38,434 nucleotides of DNA, from contig SHYK01000009.1 in NCBI GenBank assembly GCA_009692845.1, positions 1 through 38,434 of the forward strand. The letters are read 5' to 3'. How positions within the stretch are numbered: the first letter of the stretch is position 1; every line of letters begins with the position of its first letter. This stretch comes from Chloroflexota bacterium. GTDB lineage: Bacteria; Chloroflexota; UBA6077; SHYK01. Below are positions 23,446 through 30,804 of the stretch, piece after piece. The position numbers were made by a program, and so were the translations under genes. The notes under the pieces are model-generated. The model was not told where the DNA came from. It saw only the letters and a list, made by a program, of their open reading frames with translations, and did not search any database.

Positions 23446-25245
23446 CTATGGAGCAGGTGCAATGAAGGTTCCTCCGGGCGGCCGTCCGCCGCCAATGGCT
23501 CCCAGACCGGCGGCGCCAGCACCTCCCGGAACCGAAGCCCGGGCAGCGGTCTGAGGAATGATGACGGCGTCGCCTTCGTTGACTCCGGACGTGATCTCGG
23601 TGGCTTCATCGTTGGCCATGCCGACTTCGACCTTCTTTCGCTGGGTTTCGGTGGAAGGAGTCTGCACGTCGACAAAGCGGTCCCGACCCTGGCGAACGAT
23701 AGCCCGGTTGGGGACGGTCAACACAGCGTTCTTTCGCTGATATTCGATCTGGGCGGTGGCAGTCATTCCGGCGCGCACGCCACGTGGGTTCTGGAGCTGG
23801 ATTGCGACCGGGTAACCGACCACCCCCTGAGTCAGGGTGCCACTGGGGGCGACCGCAATGACCTTGCCCGGAATGGTCCGGCCAGGAATAGCATCGAAGC
23901 TGAGCGTGGCCGGCTGACCGACCGCGAGATTGGAGATGTCGGATTCATCGACCTGGACGTCGATACGCAGCTGCGAAGGGTCCACGACGGTGATAGAAGA
24001 CGGATTGGTCGCTCCAGTGACCGCAGTTTCGCCTACGTTCATGCTTACCGCACTCACGACTCCTTCGAATGGAGCTACGACGGTGGCCCCATTCAGGTTG
24101 GCTTGAGCTGTAGCCAGAGCGGCTTGAGATTGGAGGACAGCCGCCTGGGCACTGAGGATATCGGAGTCCTGATAGGGCTGCCGCTTGGTGGCGAGGTTGG
24201 CCTGGGCACTTTTTATGGCTTGCTGCTGGCCGAGGAAATCCGCATCACTGAAAGGAGATTGCTTCAAGGTGAGCGCATTCCGGGCCTGGTCGACGCCGGA
24301 TCGAGCCGCGATCACGTCCGCGTCCGTGGGGTTCATTAAAACATCGAGCTTCTGCTGAGCTTGCTGGAGAGTCAATTCAGCGGCGGAGAGGTCAGCCTGG
24401 GTGGGCTGAGCCAGGAGCTGATCGAGTTTGGCTTGGGCGACTTTGATGTTGAGGTCGTCTACCACCATAGCGGCGAGCACGGTCTGCTGATCGGTCGGCC
24501 TTTGGCTCGGCGAATCTTTGATGTTGGACATGGCCACGCTGTCTTTCAAGCGCGCGTTGTAGGCGGAAGACAGGGCGGCCTGAGCCGCGATGATATCTGC
24601 CTGCGTGGGCCCCGCCCGTACCGAGTCGAGCTTCAATTGGGCGCTATCGACGGCTGCGCGCGCCGCGAGCACGTCGCGCGAATCGGGGTTGAGCAGATGA
24701 TCGAGCTTGGCCTGGGCGCTATCCAGCGCAGACTGGGACGCCTGGATGTCTCCATCCGATGGGCCGGCCTGCATTTGGGCGAGCTTGGCCAGGGAAGCAT
24801 CGAGCTGGGCCTGGGCGGCTGCGACGTCCTCGGGCTTGGCCCCTTGCATCAATAGCGCCAGCTTCGCCTGGTTTGCGCTCAGGTTGGCCTGGGCCTGGAG
24901 GAGGGCTGGCTCGAGGTCCGACGTATCCTCCCGGGCCAGGATCTGGCCCGGGTGGACCTGATCGCCGACTACAACGGCGACCGACGCGACGAGGCCTGCG
25001 GTCTTGAAAGAAAGCTTGCTGGTAGCGGTTGAAACAACGGTGCCGGTGGCACTCACCGAGGCGGTCAGATCCTGGCGCGTCACCGGAGCGGTCACCAGGG
25101 GGGCTGTCGTGGTAGCGGCGGTCATCCGGCTCTGAACGAGGTAGCCGAGCCCAACCAGGGCCGCCAACAGGACAACGATTCCGATCAAGATCCCGGGAGA
25201 TGGCAGGCGAAAACCACCGTGCCGCGCTGTGGAACCTATTTGCAC
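23446..25245 (-). CDS. HlyD/MacA-type adaptor with a very long repeated coiled-coil domain
   Basis: About 599 residues from the GTG at 25245, chosen because GGAGGG lies six bases upstream; an ATG at 25365 is less well supported. One membrane anchor (ILIGIVVLLAALVGLGYLVQ) leads to a lipoyl half ('SVSATGTVVSTATSKLSFKT', 'GDQVHPGQIL'). A helical region of about 300 residues follows, then the second lipoyl half ('ATVVAPFEGVVSAVSMNVGE'), a beta-barrel and a membrane-proximal domain ('VNEGDAVIIPQ'). The helical region is built of five to seven copies of a 25-26-residue unit, xPtxaDvxaAqaaldsAqaKLdxLl. The tail is Gly/Pro/Ala-rich. It should bridge the exporter to the outside. Usual MacA proteins have about 370-400 residues. 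Confidence 0.9.
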   Translation of the reverse strand: MQIGSTARHGGFRLPSPGILIGIVVLLAALVGLGYLVQSRMTAATTTAPLVTAPVTRQDLTASVSATGTVVSTATSKLSFKTAGLVASVAVVVGDQVHPGQILAREDTSDLEPALLQAQANLSANQAKLALLMQGAKPEDVAAAQAQLDASLAKLAQMQAGPSDGDIQASQSALDSAQAKLDHLLNPDSRDVLAARAAVDSAQLKLDSVRAGPTQADIIAAQAALSSAYNARLKDSVAMSNIKDSPSQRPTDQQTVLAAMVVDDLNIKVAQAKLDQLLAQPTQADLSAAELTLQQAQQKLDVLMNPTDADVIAARSGVDQARNALTLKQSPFSDADFLGQQQAIKSAQANLATKRQPYQDSDILSAQAAVLQSQAALATAQANLNGATVVAPFEGVVSAVSMNVGETAVTGATNPSSITVVDPSQLRIDVQVDESDISNLAVGQPATLSFDAIPGRTIPGKVIAVAPSGTLTQGVVGYPVAIQLQNPRGVRAGMTATAQIEYQRKNAVLTVPNRAIVRQGRDRFVDVQTPSTETQRKKVEVGMANDEATEITSGVNEGDAVIIPQTAARASVPGGAGAAGLGAIGGGRPPGGTFIAPAP

Positions 25246-25523
25246 TGCAGACCCTCCGTCTATTTGCTTCGATCCGCTAAGGGACACCGGCCTAGCTGCG
25301 ACTGGCACGTGCCCGGTACCGACAAAGACTGAAATGAGTCTAGCAGTCGCACCCTCGCGTGCCATGGGCCAGCCGCTGAAATCTCGCTAAAAAGCCATCA
25401 AACCACATAGCTCAAGAAAGGGCACAGCCATGATCGTTGGTGAATTGGGAGGATGGGCGGGGGAGAAGAAGCGCAGAGGGGATTAGCCGCCCAATGGACC
25501 AAGAACGTCAGAGGGCGCACTCG

Positions 25524-26024
25524 TTACACGTGAACGTGGCCATTCGACGCGGGGCATACGTGGTTGGCCCCCATCGGGGCTCCGCAGAGCGGGCAACGGG
25601 GGCGGCCGGCGGCGGCGACTGAGACGATCTTGGTGCTCAGCGCCTCTGCCTGCAACTGGGTGGCGGTGCAGGACAGGCCCGGTTCGTCTGGTTCGATGGA
25701 ATCGGCGGTAAGCACGAATTTTCTGAGCTCGATGTCGAAGCCTACCCCGAGGCGCCCCACTTTCAGTTCGATGCTGGGCGACGAAGGGAAACGAGTAGCG
25801 AGCGTGAGGGACGGATGCGGACCGCTGGGTCGATCCCGGTTAACGCGAGCGACTTGTTGCTCGATGATTGTCGCGAGGTGCTCGAGTTGCTCCTTTTCTA
25901 TCCAAAGGGCAGCGGTGATGGTGCCGGTTTCGAGCAATAGCCGAAATGTGCGGTGGCCCGGTTCGCCGATCGCTTCGACGTCGATATCGTCGACTGAGCC
26001 GAGGTCTCGATCGCTAGCTGACAT
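25524..26024 (-). CDS. DUF3090 family protein with a C-terminal zinc ribbon
   Basis: About 166 residues. The core 'IGEPGHRTFRLLLETGTITA', followed by 'ALWIEKEQLEHLATIIEQQV', then the strand pair 'ELKVGRLGVGFDIELRKFVL', is the signature of DUF3090 (TIGR03847 family), so far of unknown function, common in actinobacteria and Chloroflexota. The C-terminus adds two CxxC pairs (CPLCGAP and, with His, NHVCPASNGHVHV), a zinc ribbon. A TTG at 26036 is an alternative start; neither start has ideal ribosome-site spacing. The actinobacterial family neighbours (a histidine-phosphatase-like gene and a protein-modification gene) are not present here. Confidence 0.8.
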   Translation of the reverse strand: MSASDRDLGSVDDIDVEAIGEPGHRTFRLLLETGTITAALWIEKEQLEHLATIIEQQVARVNRDRPSGPHPSLTLATRFPSSPSIELKVGRLGVGFDIELRKFVLTADSIEPDEPGLSCTATQLQAEALSTKIVSVAAAGRPRCPLCGAPMGANHVCPASNGHVHV

Positions 26025-26130
26025 GGAAAGGGGCAATCCCTCCTCATCGATGTGGGCGGGCGTTGGAGCGGGCTGGGTGGGTGGCGAGACCCGGGCAAGG
26101 ATAGCACAGTGGTTTTGGGAACTGCGAAAA

Positions 26131-26178
26131 ATTCCATAAAAGAAGGGCCCTTCGCGAAGGGCCCTTCTTTTATGGAAT
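26131..26178 (-). terminator. perfect 48-bp palindrome, terminator of the permease operon
   Basis: The left arm is 24 bases (26131-26154) and the right arm (26155-26178) is its exact reverse complement, with no spacer. The core is AAGGGCCCTTCGCGAAGGGC and the arms end in A/T-rich ATTCCATAAAAG. On the minus strand it follows the oppC-like stop by eight bases. It ends in a T-rich segment (CTTCTTTTAT), as a strong intrinsic terminator would, and should work in both directions. Confidence 0.9.
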
Positions 26179-26186
26179 CGCGGGAG

Positions 26187-27170
26187 TTAGCGCTTCGTCA
26201 TCCGCGGGTCAAAAGCGTCGCGCAGGCCGTCGCCGACCATGTTGAAGCACATGAGGGTTAGGAAGATGAAGATTCCGGGATAGAAGACCAGCCAGGGTGC
26301 GCTGAAGAAGTACTGCTGGGCATTCGAGAGCATGTTGCCCCAACTCGGCATCGGGGGCTGAATCCCGAGACCGAGATAAGAGAGGCTCGTCTCGGTGCGG
26401 ATGGCGCCGCCTGCGCCCAGGGTAACGGATACGAAGAGGGGCGAGAGAGAGTTTGGGATGAAGTGGCGGAAGATCAGTCGGTGCCACTGGGCGCCCGACG
26501 AGATCGCCGCCTCGGTAAACTGCTCCTTCTTGAGGCGCAGCACCATGGCGCGCGTAATGCGGCCCCCGCGAATGCCCCCCAGCATTAACAAGATCAAGCA
26601 CATCGTCCAGAAACCGGGGGGGAAGATCTTGGATAGGATCATCAGGATAGGTAGGTCAGGGAGGGCATGGGAAACGTCGTTGGCACGTTGGATGATGTTG
26701 TCCCACCAGCCTCCGAGGTAGCCCGAAAGCGCTCCGAGGAAAGCGGACATGACCGTGGAGGTGATCGCGACGATAAATCCGATACCGAGTGAAACCCGAC
26801 CACCGAACATGGACCTAGTCATGGTGTCACGCCCGAGGTCGTCGGTGCCCAGCGGGTGTCCAAACCGGAACTGATTTTCCGCCGAAACCTGCTGGATGGC
26901 ATCCAGATTGTAGATTTTTCCGGTCGTGAGCATGATCACGCTTGGGGGAGCGAAACGCTCTCGGAGGTTTACCTGATCCGGCGTGTAAGGGGTCAGCAGC
27001 GGGCCCGCAAATGCATACAGGACCAGAAGGGCTACCACCAGAAATCCGAACACCGCCGCGCGATTCCGGATAAACCTCGCGAAGATGATGGACTTGAGGC
27101 TGATGATCCGGACCTGCCGCTCTTCATAACGGGGCAGCACACGGGTCGGGGCGGCTATTTCTCGCGCCAT
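26187..27170 (-). CDS. oligopeptide/dipeptide-type ABC permease, OppC/DppC-like
   Basis: A protein of 327 residues with six membrane segments. The N-terminal anchor reads 'FARFIRNRAAVFGFLVVALLV'. A soluble extension contains 'HPLGTDDLGRDTMTRSMFGG', the OppC_N/BPD transition motif. The EAA-type loop is 'EAAISSGAQWHRLIFRHFIP', the contact site for the ATPases. It starts with ATG 27170 after GGGAGG. It forms an operon with the OppB-like gene and ends at the palindrome. Neither the two ATPases nor a substrate-binding protein are in the vicinity, so it must work with parts encoded elsewhere. Confidence 0.93.
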   Translation of the reverse strand: MAREIAAPTRVLPRYEERQVRIISLKSIIFARFIRNRAAVFGFLVVALLVLYAFAGPLLTPYTPDQVNLRERFAPPSVIMLTTGKIYNLDAIQQVSAENQFRFGHPLGTDDLGRDTMTRSMFGGRVSLGIGFIVAITSTVMSAFLGALSGYLGGWWDNIIQRANDVSHALPDLPILMILSKIFPPGFWTMCLILLMLGGIRGGRITRAMVLRLKKEQFTEAAISSGAQWHRLIFRHFIPNSLSPLFVSVTLGAGGAIRTETSLSYLGLGIQPPMPSWGNMLSNAQQYFFSAPWLVFYPGIFIFLTLMCFNMVGDGLRDAFDPRMTKR

Positions 27171-27230
27171 TCTTAACCTCCCTCGTATCTAGCTAAAAAT
27201 CGAACGGTCGTGGCCTCGTGGGGTTCCCAC

Positions 27231-28199
27231 TCAGTCGTACCGAATGCGAGGATCGAGCCAACCGTAGGCAATGTCTGCGAGGAGATTACCCCAAAGCGTC
27301 AGGTAGGCGAGCATCATGAGGATCGCCATGGAAACGACGAAATCGTTGCCCATGACGGAATCGAACATGAGCTTGCCCATTCCAGGGTAGCTGAACACGG
27401 TCTCGATGATGACCGCCCCCGCGAAGAAGCGGGTGAAGCCGGCGCCGATGACGGTAACCAAAGGAAGCATGGAGTTCTTCAGCGCATGGCGGACGATAAC
27501 CGTCTGCTCACCGACGCCCTTGGCCCGAGCCGTGCGAAGGTAATCGAGTTGAAGCACATCGAGCAGGCTATTTCGGGTGTACCTCGCCCAAGCCGTCATC
27601 TCGGAGAAGGCCGTGATGAATACCGGCATGATCAGGTATTTGCCGCGGTCGAGGGCGCGTTCCCAAAAGCCGTTGGGGACGTCCGTGCTCATGATGCCGC
27701 CCGGTGGTAACCAGTGGAGCTGCACACTGAACAAGATGATCAGCATGAGCCCCAGCCAGAAATTGGGTAAGGAATTCCCCATGAACGTGAGTCCCATGCT
27801 CACATAGTCGAATATTGAGTATTGTTTGATGGCGGAGATCGTGCCGATCGTGAGGGCAGCGGTTATTGCGATAACGAAGGCGAGCGTCGTCAGCACCAGC
27901 GTGTTCTGGAGGCGCGGGAGGATCAACTTCAAGACCGGGACTTTGTACTGGCGTGAGTAGCCGAGGTTTCCGGTCACCGCTTGCGATGCCCACTTGAAGT
28001 AGGCGACGTAGAACGGATCGTCGAGCCCGTAGATCGCCCGCAGCCGCACGTAATCTTCGTAGGTAAAGTCAGGATTGTCCTCAAGCATTCTGTCGAGAGG
28101 ATCTCCTGGCATGGACTTCAAGAGTCCGAACGCGACGACTGAGATCATAATCAACAGTGGAAACATCTGTAATGCCCGGTGTAATGTGAATTTCCCCAT
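27231..28199 (-). CDS. oligopeptide/dipeptide-type ABC permease, OppB/DppB-like
   Basis: A protein of 322 residues. The start MGKFTLHRALQMFPLLIMIS followed by VVAFGLLKSMPGDPLDRML is the canonical OppB/DppB N-terminus (the 'xPGDPl' motif). Five further membrane segments follow, with the EAA loop 'TARAKGVGEQTVIVRHALKN'. The stop is 60 bases before the oppC-like start. It begins with ATG after GGAGGGG. It is the first gene of the operon. Upstream lies only a 250-base gap with an inverted repeat (28297-28318), not the usual substrate-binding protein gene. Confidence 0.93.
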   Translation of the reverse strand: MGKFTLHRALQMFPLLIMISVVAFGLLKSMPGDPLDRMLEDNPDFTYEDYVRLRAIYGLDDPFYVAYFKWASQAVTGNLGYSRQYKVPVLKLILPRLQNTLVLTTLAFVIAITAALTIGTISAIKQYSIFDYVSMGLTFMGNSLPNFWLGLMLIILFSVQLHWLPPGGIMSTDVPNGFWERALDRGKYLIMPVFITAFSEMTAWARYTRNSLLDVLQLDYLRTARAKGVGEQTVIVRHALKNSMLPLVTVIGAGFTRFFAGAVIIETVFSYPGMGKLMFDSVMGNDFVVSMAILMMLAYLTLWGNLLADIAYGWLDPRIRYD

Positions 28200-28296
28200 G
28201 TCGCCCCTCCACTTCCCGAGGACGCACTACTCGGGAACATTACCGCGCATCCTACTGCCCGGCTTCGTTTGGTGCAAATTAGTGTTTCCTTCCATG

Positions 28297-28318
28297 GTAA
28301 TAAGACGGGCCTTATTAC
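28297..28318. promoter_or_regulatory. inverted repeat upstream of the oppB-like gene
   Basis: GTAATAAG-ACGGGC-CTTATTAC is a perfect 8-bp inverted repeat with a 6-bp spacer, about 100 bases upstream of the oppB-like start and 150 bases before the ZTP riboswitch. Its AT-rich arms stand out in GC-rich sequence. It could be an operator for a dimeric repressor, or a hairpin. Only the symmetry is observed. Confidence 0.45.
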
Positions 28319-28449
28319 ACCGCGAGATTCGCCTGGGCCGCAGCCGCGAGCCACGGGACCCGGCACCCGGCACTAGGTGAGGGCACCTTCCATAGAAATT
28401 TCGGCGTAGCCTAGCGGACAAGTCCCACATGCCCAGCGTGCTACCATAC

Positions 28450-28520
28450 GGCGTCGCGACTGGCGTTCGGGTGGGGTTCACCACCGGGGAGCGACCTTGA
28501 GTTTGCCGCACGCCTGGGCA
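28450..28520 (+). promoter_or_regulatory. ZTP (pfl) riboswitch controlling glyA
   Basis: The conserved elements of the ZTP/ZMP-binding pfl RNA are all in order: GTCGCGACTGGCG (28452-28464), a short helix, CCACCGGGGAGCGACC (28481-28496) pairing back to GTCGCG, and then GCCGCACGCCTGGGCA (28505-28520), with the invariant CGCCTGGGC. These form P1-P3 and the pseudoknot that binds the folate-stress alarmone ZTP. About 37 bases downstream is the glyA start. A small CCGG...CCGG hairpin (about 28528-28542) lies between them and could be the expression platform. Known targets include glyA, purH, folD and fhs, so the gene fits exactly. Confidence 0.93.
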
Positions 28521-28557
28521 CCAATAACCGGGCTTCGTCCGGCACGGAGTTGGCCAG

Positions 28558-29805
28558 GTGTCCGCAGACGTTCGGTCCACTGATCCAGAGCTCGCCGAGC
28601 TCCTCGACCTCGAACTCAAGCGCCAATCCCAGACCCTCGCCCTGATCCCTTCGGAGAACCACGTCTCCGCTGCCGTGCTCGCGGCCAGTGGCTCGGTCCT
28701 CACCAACAAGTATTCCGAAGGCTATGCCGGCCGCCGCTACTACGAGGGCCAGCAGATCATCGATCGCATTGAGACCCTGGCTGTAGACCGGGCCAAGGCC
28801 CTGTTCGGCGTCGACCATGCGAACGTGCAGCCTTACTCCGGCTCGCCCGCCAACCTCGCCATCTACCTCGCCTTCCTTGAACCCGGTGATACCGTGATGG
28901 GGATGGCGCTGCCCATGGGTGGCCACTTGACGCATGGCTGGAACGTTTCCATTACCGGCAAGTTCTTCCGCTCGGTCCAATACGTGGTGGAGCGGGAAAC
29001 CGGCCTGGTCGATTTCGAGAAGGTACGCGAGTTGGCCCTCAAGGAGCGTCCGAAGCTCATCTTCTGCGGCGGCACCGCGATACCACGCACCATCGACTTC
29101 GCGGCGTTCCGCTCCATTGCTGACGAAGTCGGGGCCATCCTGGTCGCGGACATCGCCCATATCGCAGGTCTGATAGCGGGCGGCGCCCACCCCTCCCCCG
29201 TTTCCTACGTCGATGTCGTATCCACCACAACCCACAAGACTTTGCGCGGCCCCAGGGGCGCCATGCTCATGGCGAAAACCGAGCACGCACGGAAGATTGA
29301 CTCGGCAGTGTTTCCTGGCCTCCAGGGTGGTCCCCACAACCACACCACCGCGGCCATCGCGGTCGCACTGCACGAAGCGCTGCAGCCCTCATTCAAGGAC
29401 TACGCACATCAGATCGTCGCGAACGCGAAGGCGTTGGCCGACACCCTGCTAGCCGAGGGCTTTGATCTGGTCACCGGTGGTACCGACAATCACCTGATCT
29501 TGATCGACCTGACCAATAAGGAAATCCCAGGCAAGGCAGCTGCCAAGGCCCTGGACAAAGCAGGTTTGGTGGCCAACTATAATACCGTCCCGTACGACCC
29601 GCGACGTCCGTTCGATCCGTCCGGCCTGCGCATCGGGACCCCTGCGGTCACCACCCGCGGGTTGCGCGAGCCCGAGATGCGGATGATCGGGCGCTGGATG
29701 AGCCAGGGCGTTGAAGCGGCCAAGGCCCGGGATGACACCAGGCTCGGGCAAATCCGGGACGAGGTACAAGAGCTGGCGGGAACCTTCCCGTTGCCGGGTG
29801 CCTGA
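28558..29805 (+). CDS. glyA: serine hydroxymethyltransferase
   Basis: A protein of 415 residues, PLP-dependent, that interconverts serine and glycine with transfer of a one-carbon unit to tetrahydrofolate. Family sequence is present throughout: 'SENHVSAAVLAASGSVLTNK' and 'YSEGYAGRRYYEGQQIID' near the N-terminus, 'VQPYSGSPANLAIYLAFLEP', the 'ADIAHIAGLIAGGAHPSP' motif with the PLP-binding Asp, and the Schiff-base lysine near residue 227 in STTTHKTLRGPRG. It starts with GTG at 28558, with GGAG about ten bases upstream. It is under a ZTP riboswitch, linking its expression to folate sufficiency. The downstream gap holds a small Shine-Dalgarno-led frame, listed separately. Confidence 0.98.
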   Translation: MSADVRSTDPELAELLDLELKRQSQTLALIPSENHVSAAVLAASGSVLTNKYSEGYAGRRYYEGQQIIDRIETLAVDRAKALFGVDHANVQPYSGSPANLAIYLAFLEPGDTVMGMALPMGGHLTHGWNVSITGKFFRSVQYVVERETGLVDFEKVRELALKERPKLIFCGGTAIPRTIDFAAFRSIADEVGAILVADIAHIAGLIAGGAHPSPVSYVDVVSTTTHKTLRGPRGAMLMAKTEHARKIDSAVFPGLQGGPHNHTTAAIAVALHEALQPSFKDYAHQIVANAKALADTLLAEGFDLVTGGTDNHLILIDLTNKEIPGKAAAKALDKAGLVANYNTVPYDPRRPFDPSGLRIGTPAVTTRGLREPEMRMIGRWMSQGVEAAKARDDTRLGQIRDEVQELAGTFPLPGA

Positions 29806-29841
29806 CGGCGACGGCACCTGCACTGAACGACGAGGGAGACG

Positions 29842-29913
29842 ATGCGTCAGATCGGAACGGCAACCGTGAGACACGCCGTTTCCCTCCATTATTCACCGCT
29901 AGCGCCGGTCTAA
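29842..29913 (+). CDS. possible 23-residue leader peptide
   Basis: An ATG at 29842 follows a strong GAGGGAG and opens 23 codons (MRQIGTATVRHAVSLHYSPL, then APV) ending six bases before the receiver-protein start, in another frame. It could be a translated leader or chance. There is no family. Confidence 0.2.
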   Translation: MRQIGTATVRHAVSLHYSPLAPV

Positions 29914-29918
29914 TCGAC

Positions 29919-30353
29919 TTGTCTTCCCGCAGAGTCGCGGCGCTGGTCGAGGATCTTTTCTTCTCGAGTCGGATCGAGCAGGCGATTGGTCATTTGGGAA
30001 TTGTCGGTCTGGTGGCCGGTGCGCCGAGCGCCGTTGAGGCCTTTGTGCGCTCCGAGCCGGCTGATGTGGTGCTGGTTGACATGGATTGCCGGCGGGCCGA
30101 CTGGGAAGGGATGCTGCGAACGCTGCGCGAGATCGGCGGACCTTCCCTCAACTTGATTGCCTTTGGTCCCCACCGTGATCTGGCAGTGCGGTCGCGAGCG
30201 TTGGAAGCGGGGGCTACCAGCGTCATCGCCAATTCAAAGCTGGTTGCCGATCTCCCCAGGATTCTGGCCGGGGAGTGGTCTGGCGAGGAGATCGAGCCCG
30301 ACCGGGCCGAATTGAGCGCTTCGCCGAGCGGCACGCCGGAAGCTGGGACCTAA
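29919..30353 (+). CDS. receiver-like (CheY-fold) protein, 144 aa
   Basis: A TTG at 29919 gives a protein with the alternating beta-alpha pattern of a response-regulator receiver. It has 'VAALVEDLFFSSRIEQAIGH', 'VVLVDMDCRRADWEGMLRTL' with Asp in the phospho-acceptor position, and 'LNLIAFGPHRDLAVRSRALE' followed by 'AGATSVIANSKLV'. The N-terminal acidic pair typical of true receivers is not clear (VED instead of DD), so phosphorylation is uncertain; it may be a pseudo-receiver. No output domain follows, only an acidic Ser/Pro tail. It lies between glyA and the oxidase-assembly genes, with the next gene three bases downstream, so they are probably co-transcribed. Confidence 0.65.
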   Translation: MSSRRVAALVEDLFFSSRIEQAIGHLGIVGLVAGAPSAVEAFVRSEPADVVLVDMDCRRADWEGMLRTLREIGGPSLNLIAFGPHRDLAVRSRALEAGATSVIANSKLVADLPRILAGEWSGEEIEPDRAELSASPSGTPEAGT

Positions 30354-30355
30354 GG

Positions 30356-30775
30356 TTGCCGGTCTGGCTCCCCCTCGCAAATACGGCGCTTATCGGCGTC
30401 AGCGGTTTATTTCTCGCAACCGGCTACGTGTTTATCCGCCGCAAACGGGTCGTCGCCCACCACCGGTGCATGATCACCGCGACGACCTTTGCCGCCCTCT
30501 TTTTGGTCGTTTATGTGCTCCGAGCGGTGCTGTTTGGATCGAAAGAGTTCGAGGGGACCGGGCCCGCCTATGTGGTCTACCTCGGGATCCTGGTGCCCCA
30601 TATCCTCGCCGCACTGGCGGTTGGACCTCTGGCGCTGTTTACCTTGCGGCGGGCGTTCCGATCCCAATTCGATGCCCATCGGCGGATTGCGCGGGTGACC
30701 CTGCCGATCTGGGCTTTCGTGGTCGTATCAGGCTGGGCGGTTTACGCGATGCTTTATCTCATCCCGTGGAAATAG
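30356..30775 (+). CDS. DUF420 (YozB/CtaM-like) membrane protein
   Basis: About 139 residues with four membrane segments: 'PVWLPLANTALIGVSGLFLA', 'HHRCMITATTFAALFLVVYV', 'PAYVVYLGILVPHILAALAV' and a final helix. The paired histidines (RVVAHHRCM, VPHILA, DAHRRI) are typical of DUF420, whose members such as CtaM are needed for maturation of haem-copper oxidases. The TTG at 30356 fits the family length and follows the previous stop by two bases; a GTG at 30275 would add an arginine-rich stretch that is the shadow of the upstream gene. It lies next to ctaB, supporting a role in oxidase assembly. Confidence 0.8.
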   Translation: MPVWLPLANTALIGVSGLFLATGYVFIRRKRVVAHHRCMITATTFAALFLVVYVLRAVLFGSKEFEGTGPAYVVYLGILVPHILAALAVGPLALFTLRRAFRSQFDAHRRIARVTLPIWAFVVVSGWAVYAMLYLIPWK

Positions 30776-30804
30776 GTAGGCCCGCCCACATTTAACGACG
30801 GTGG

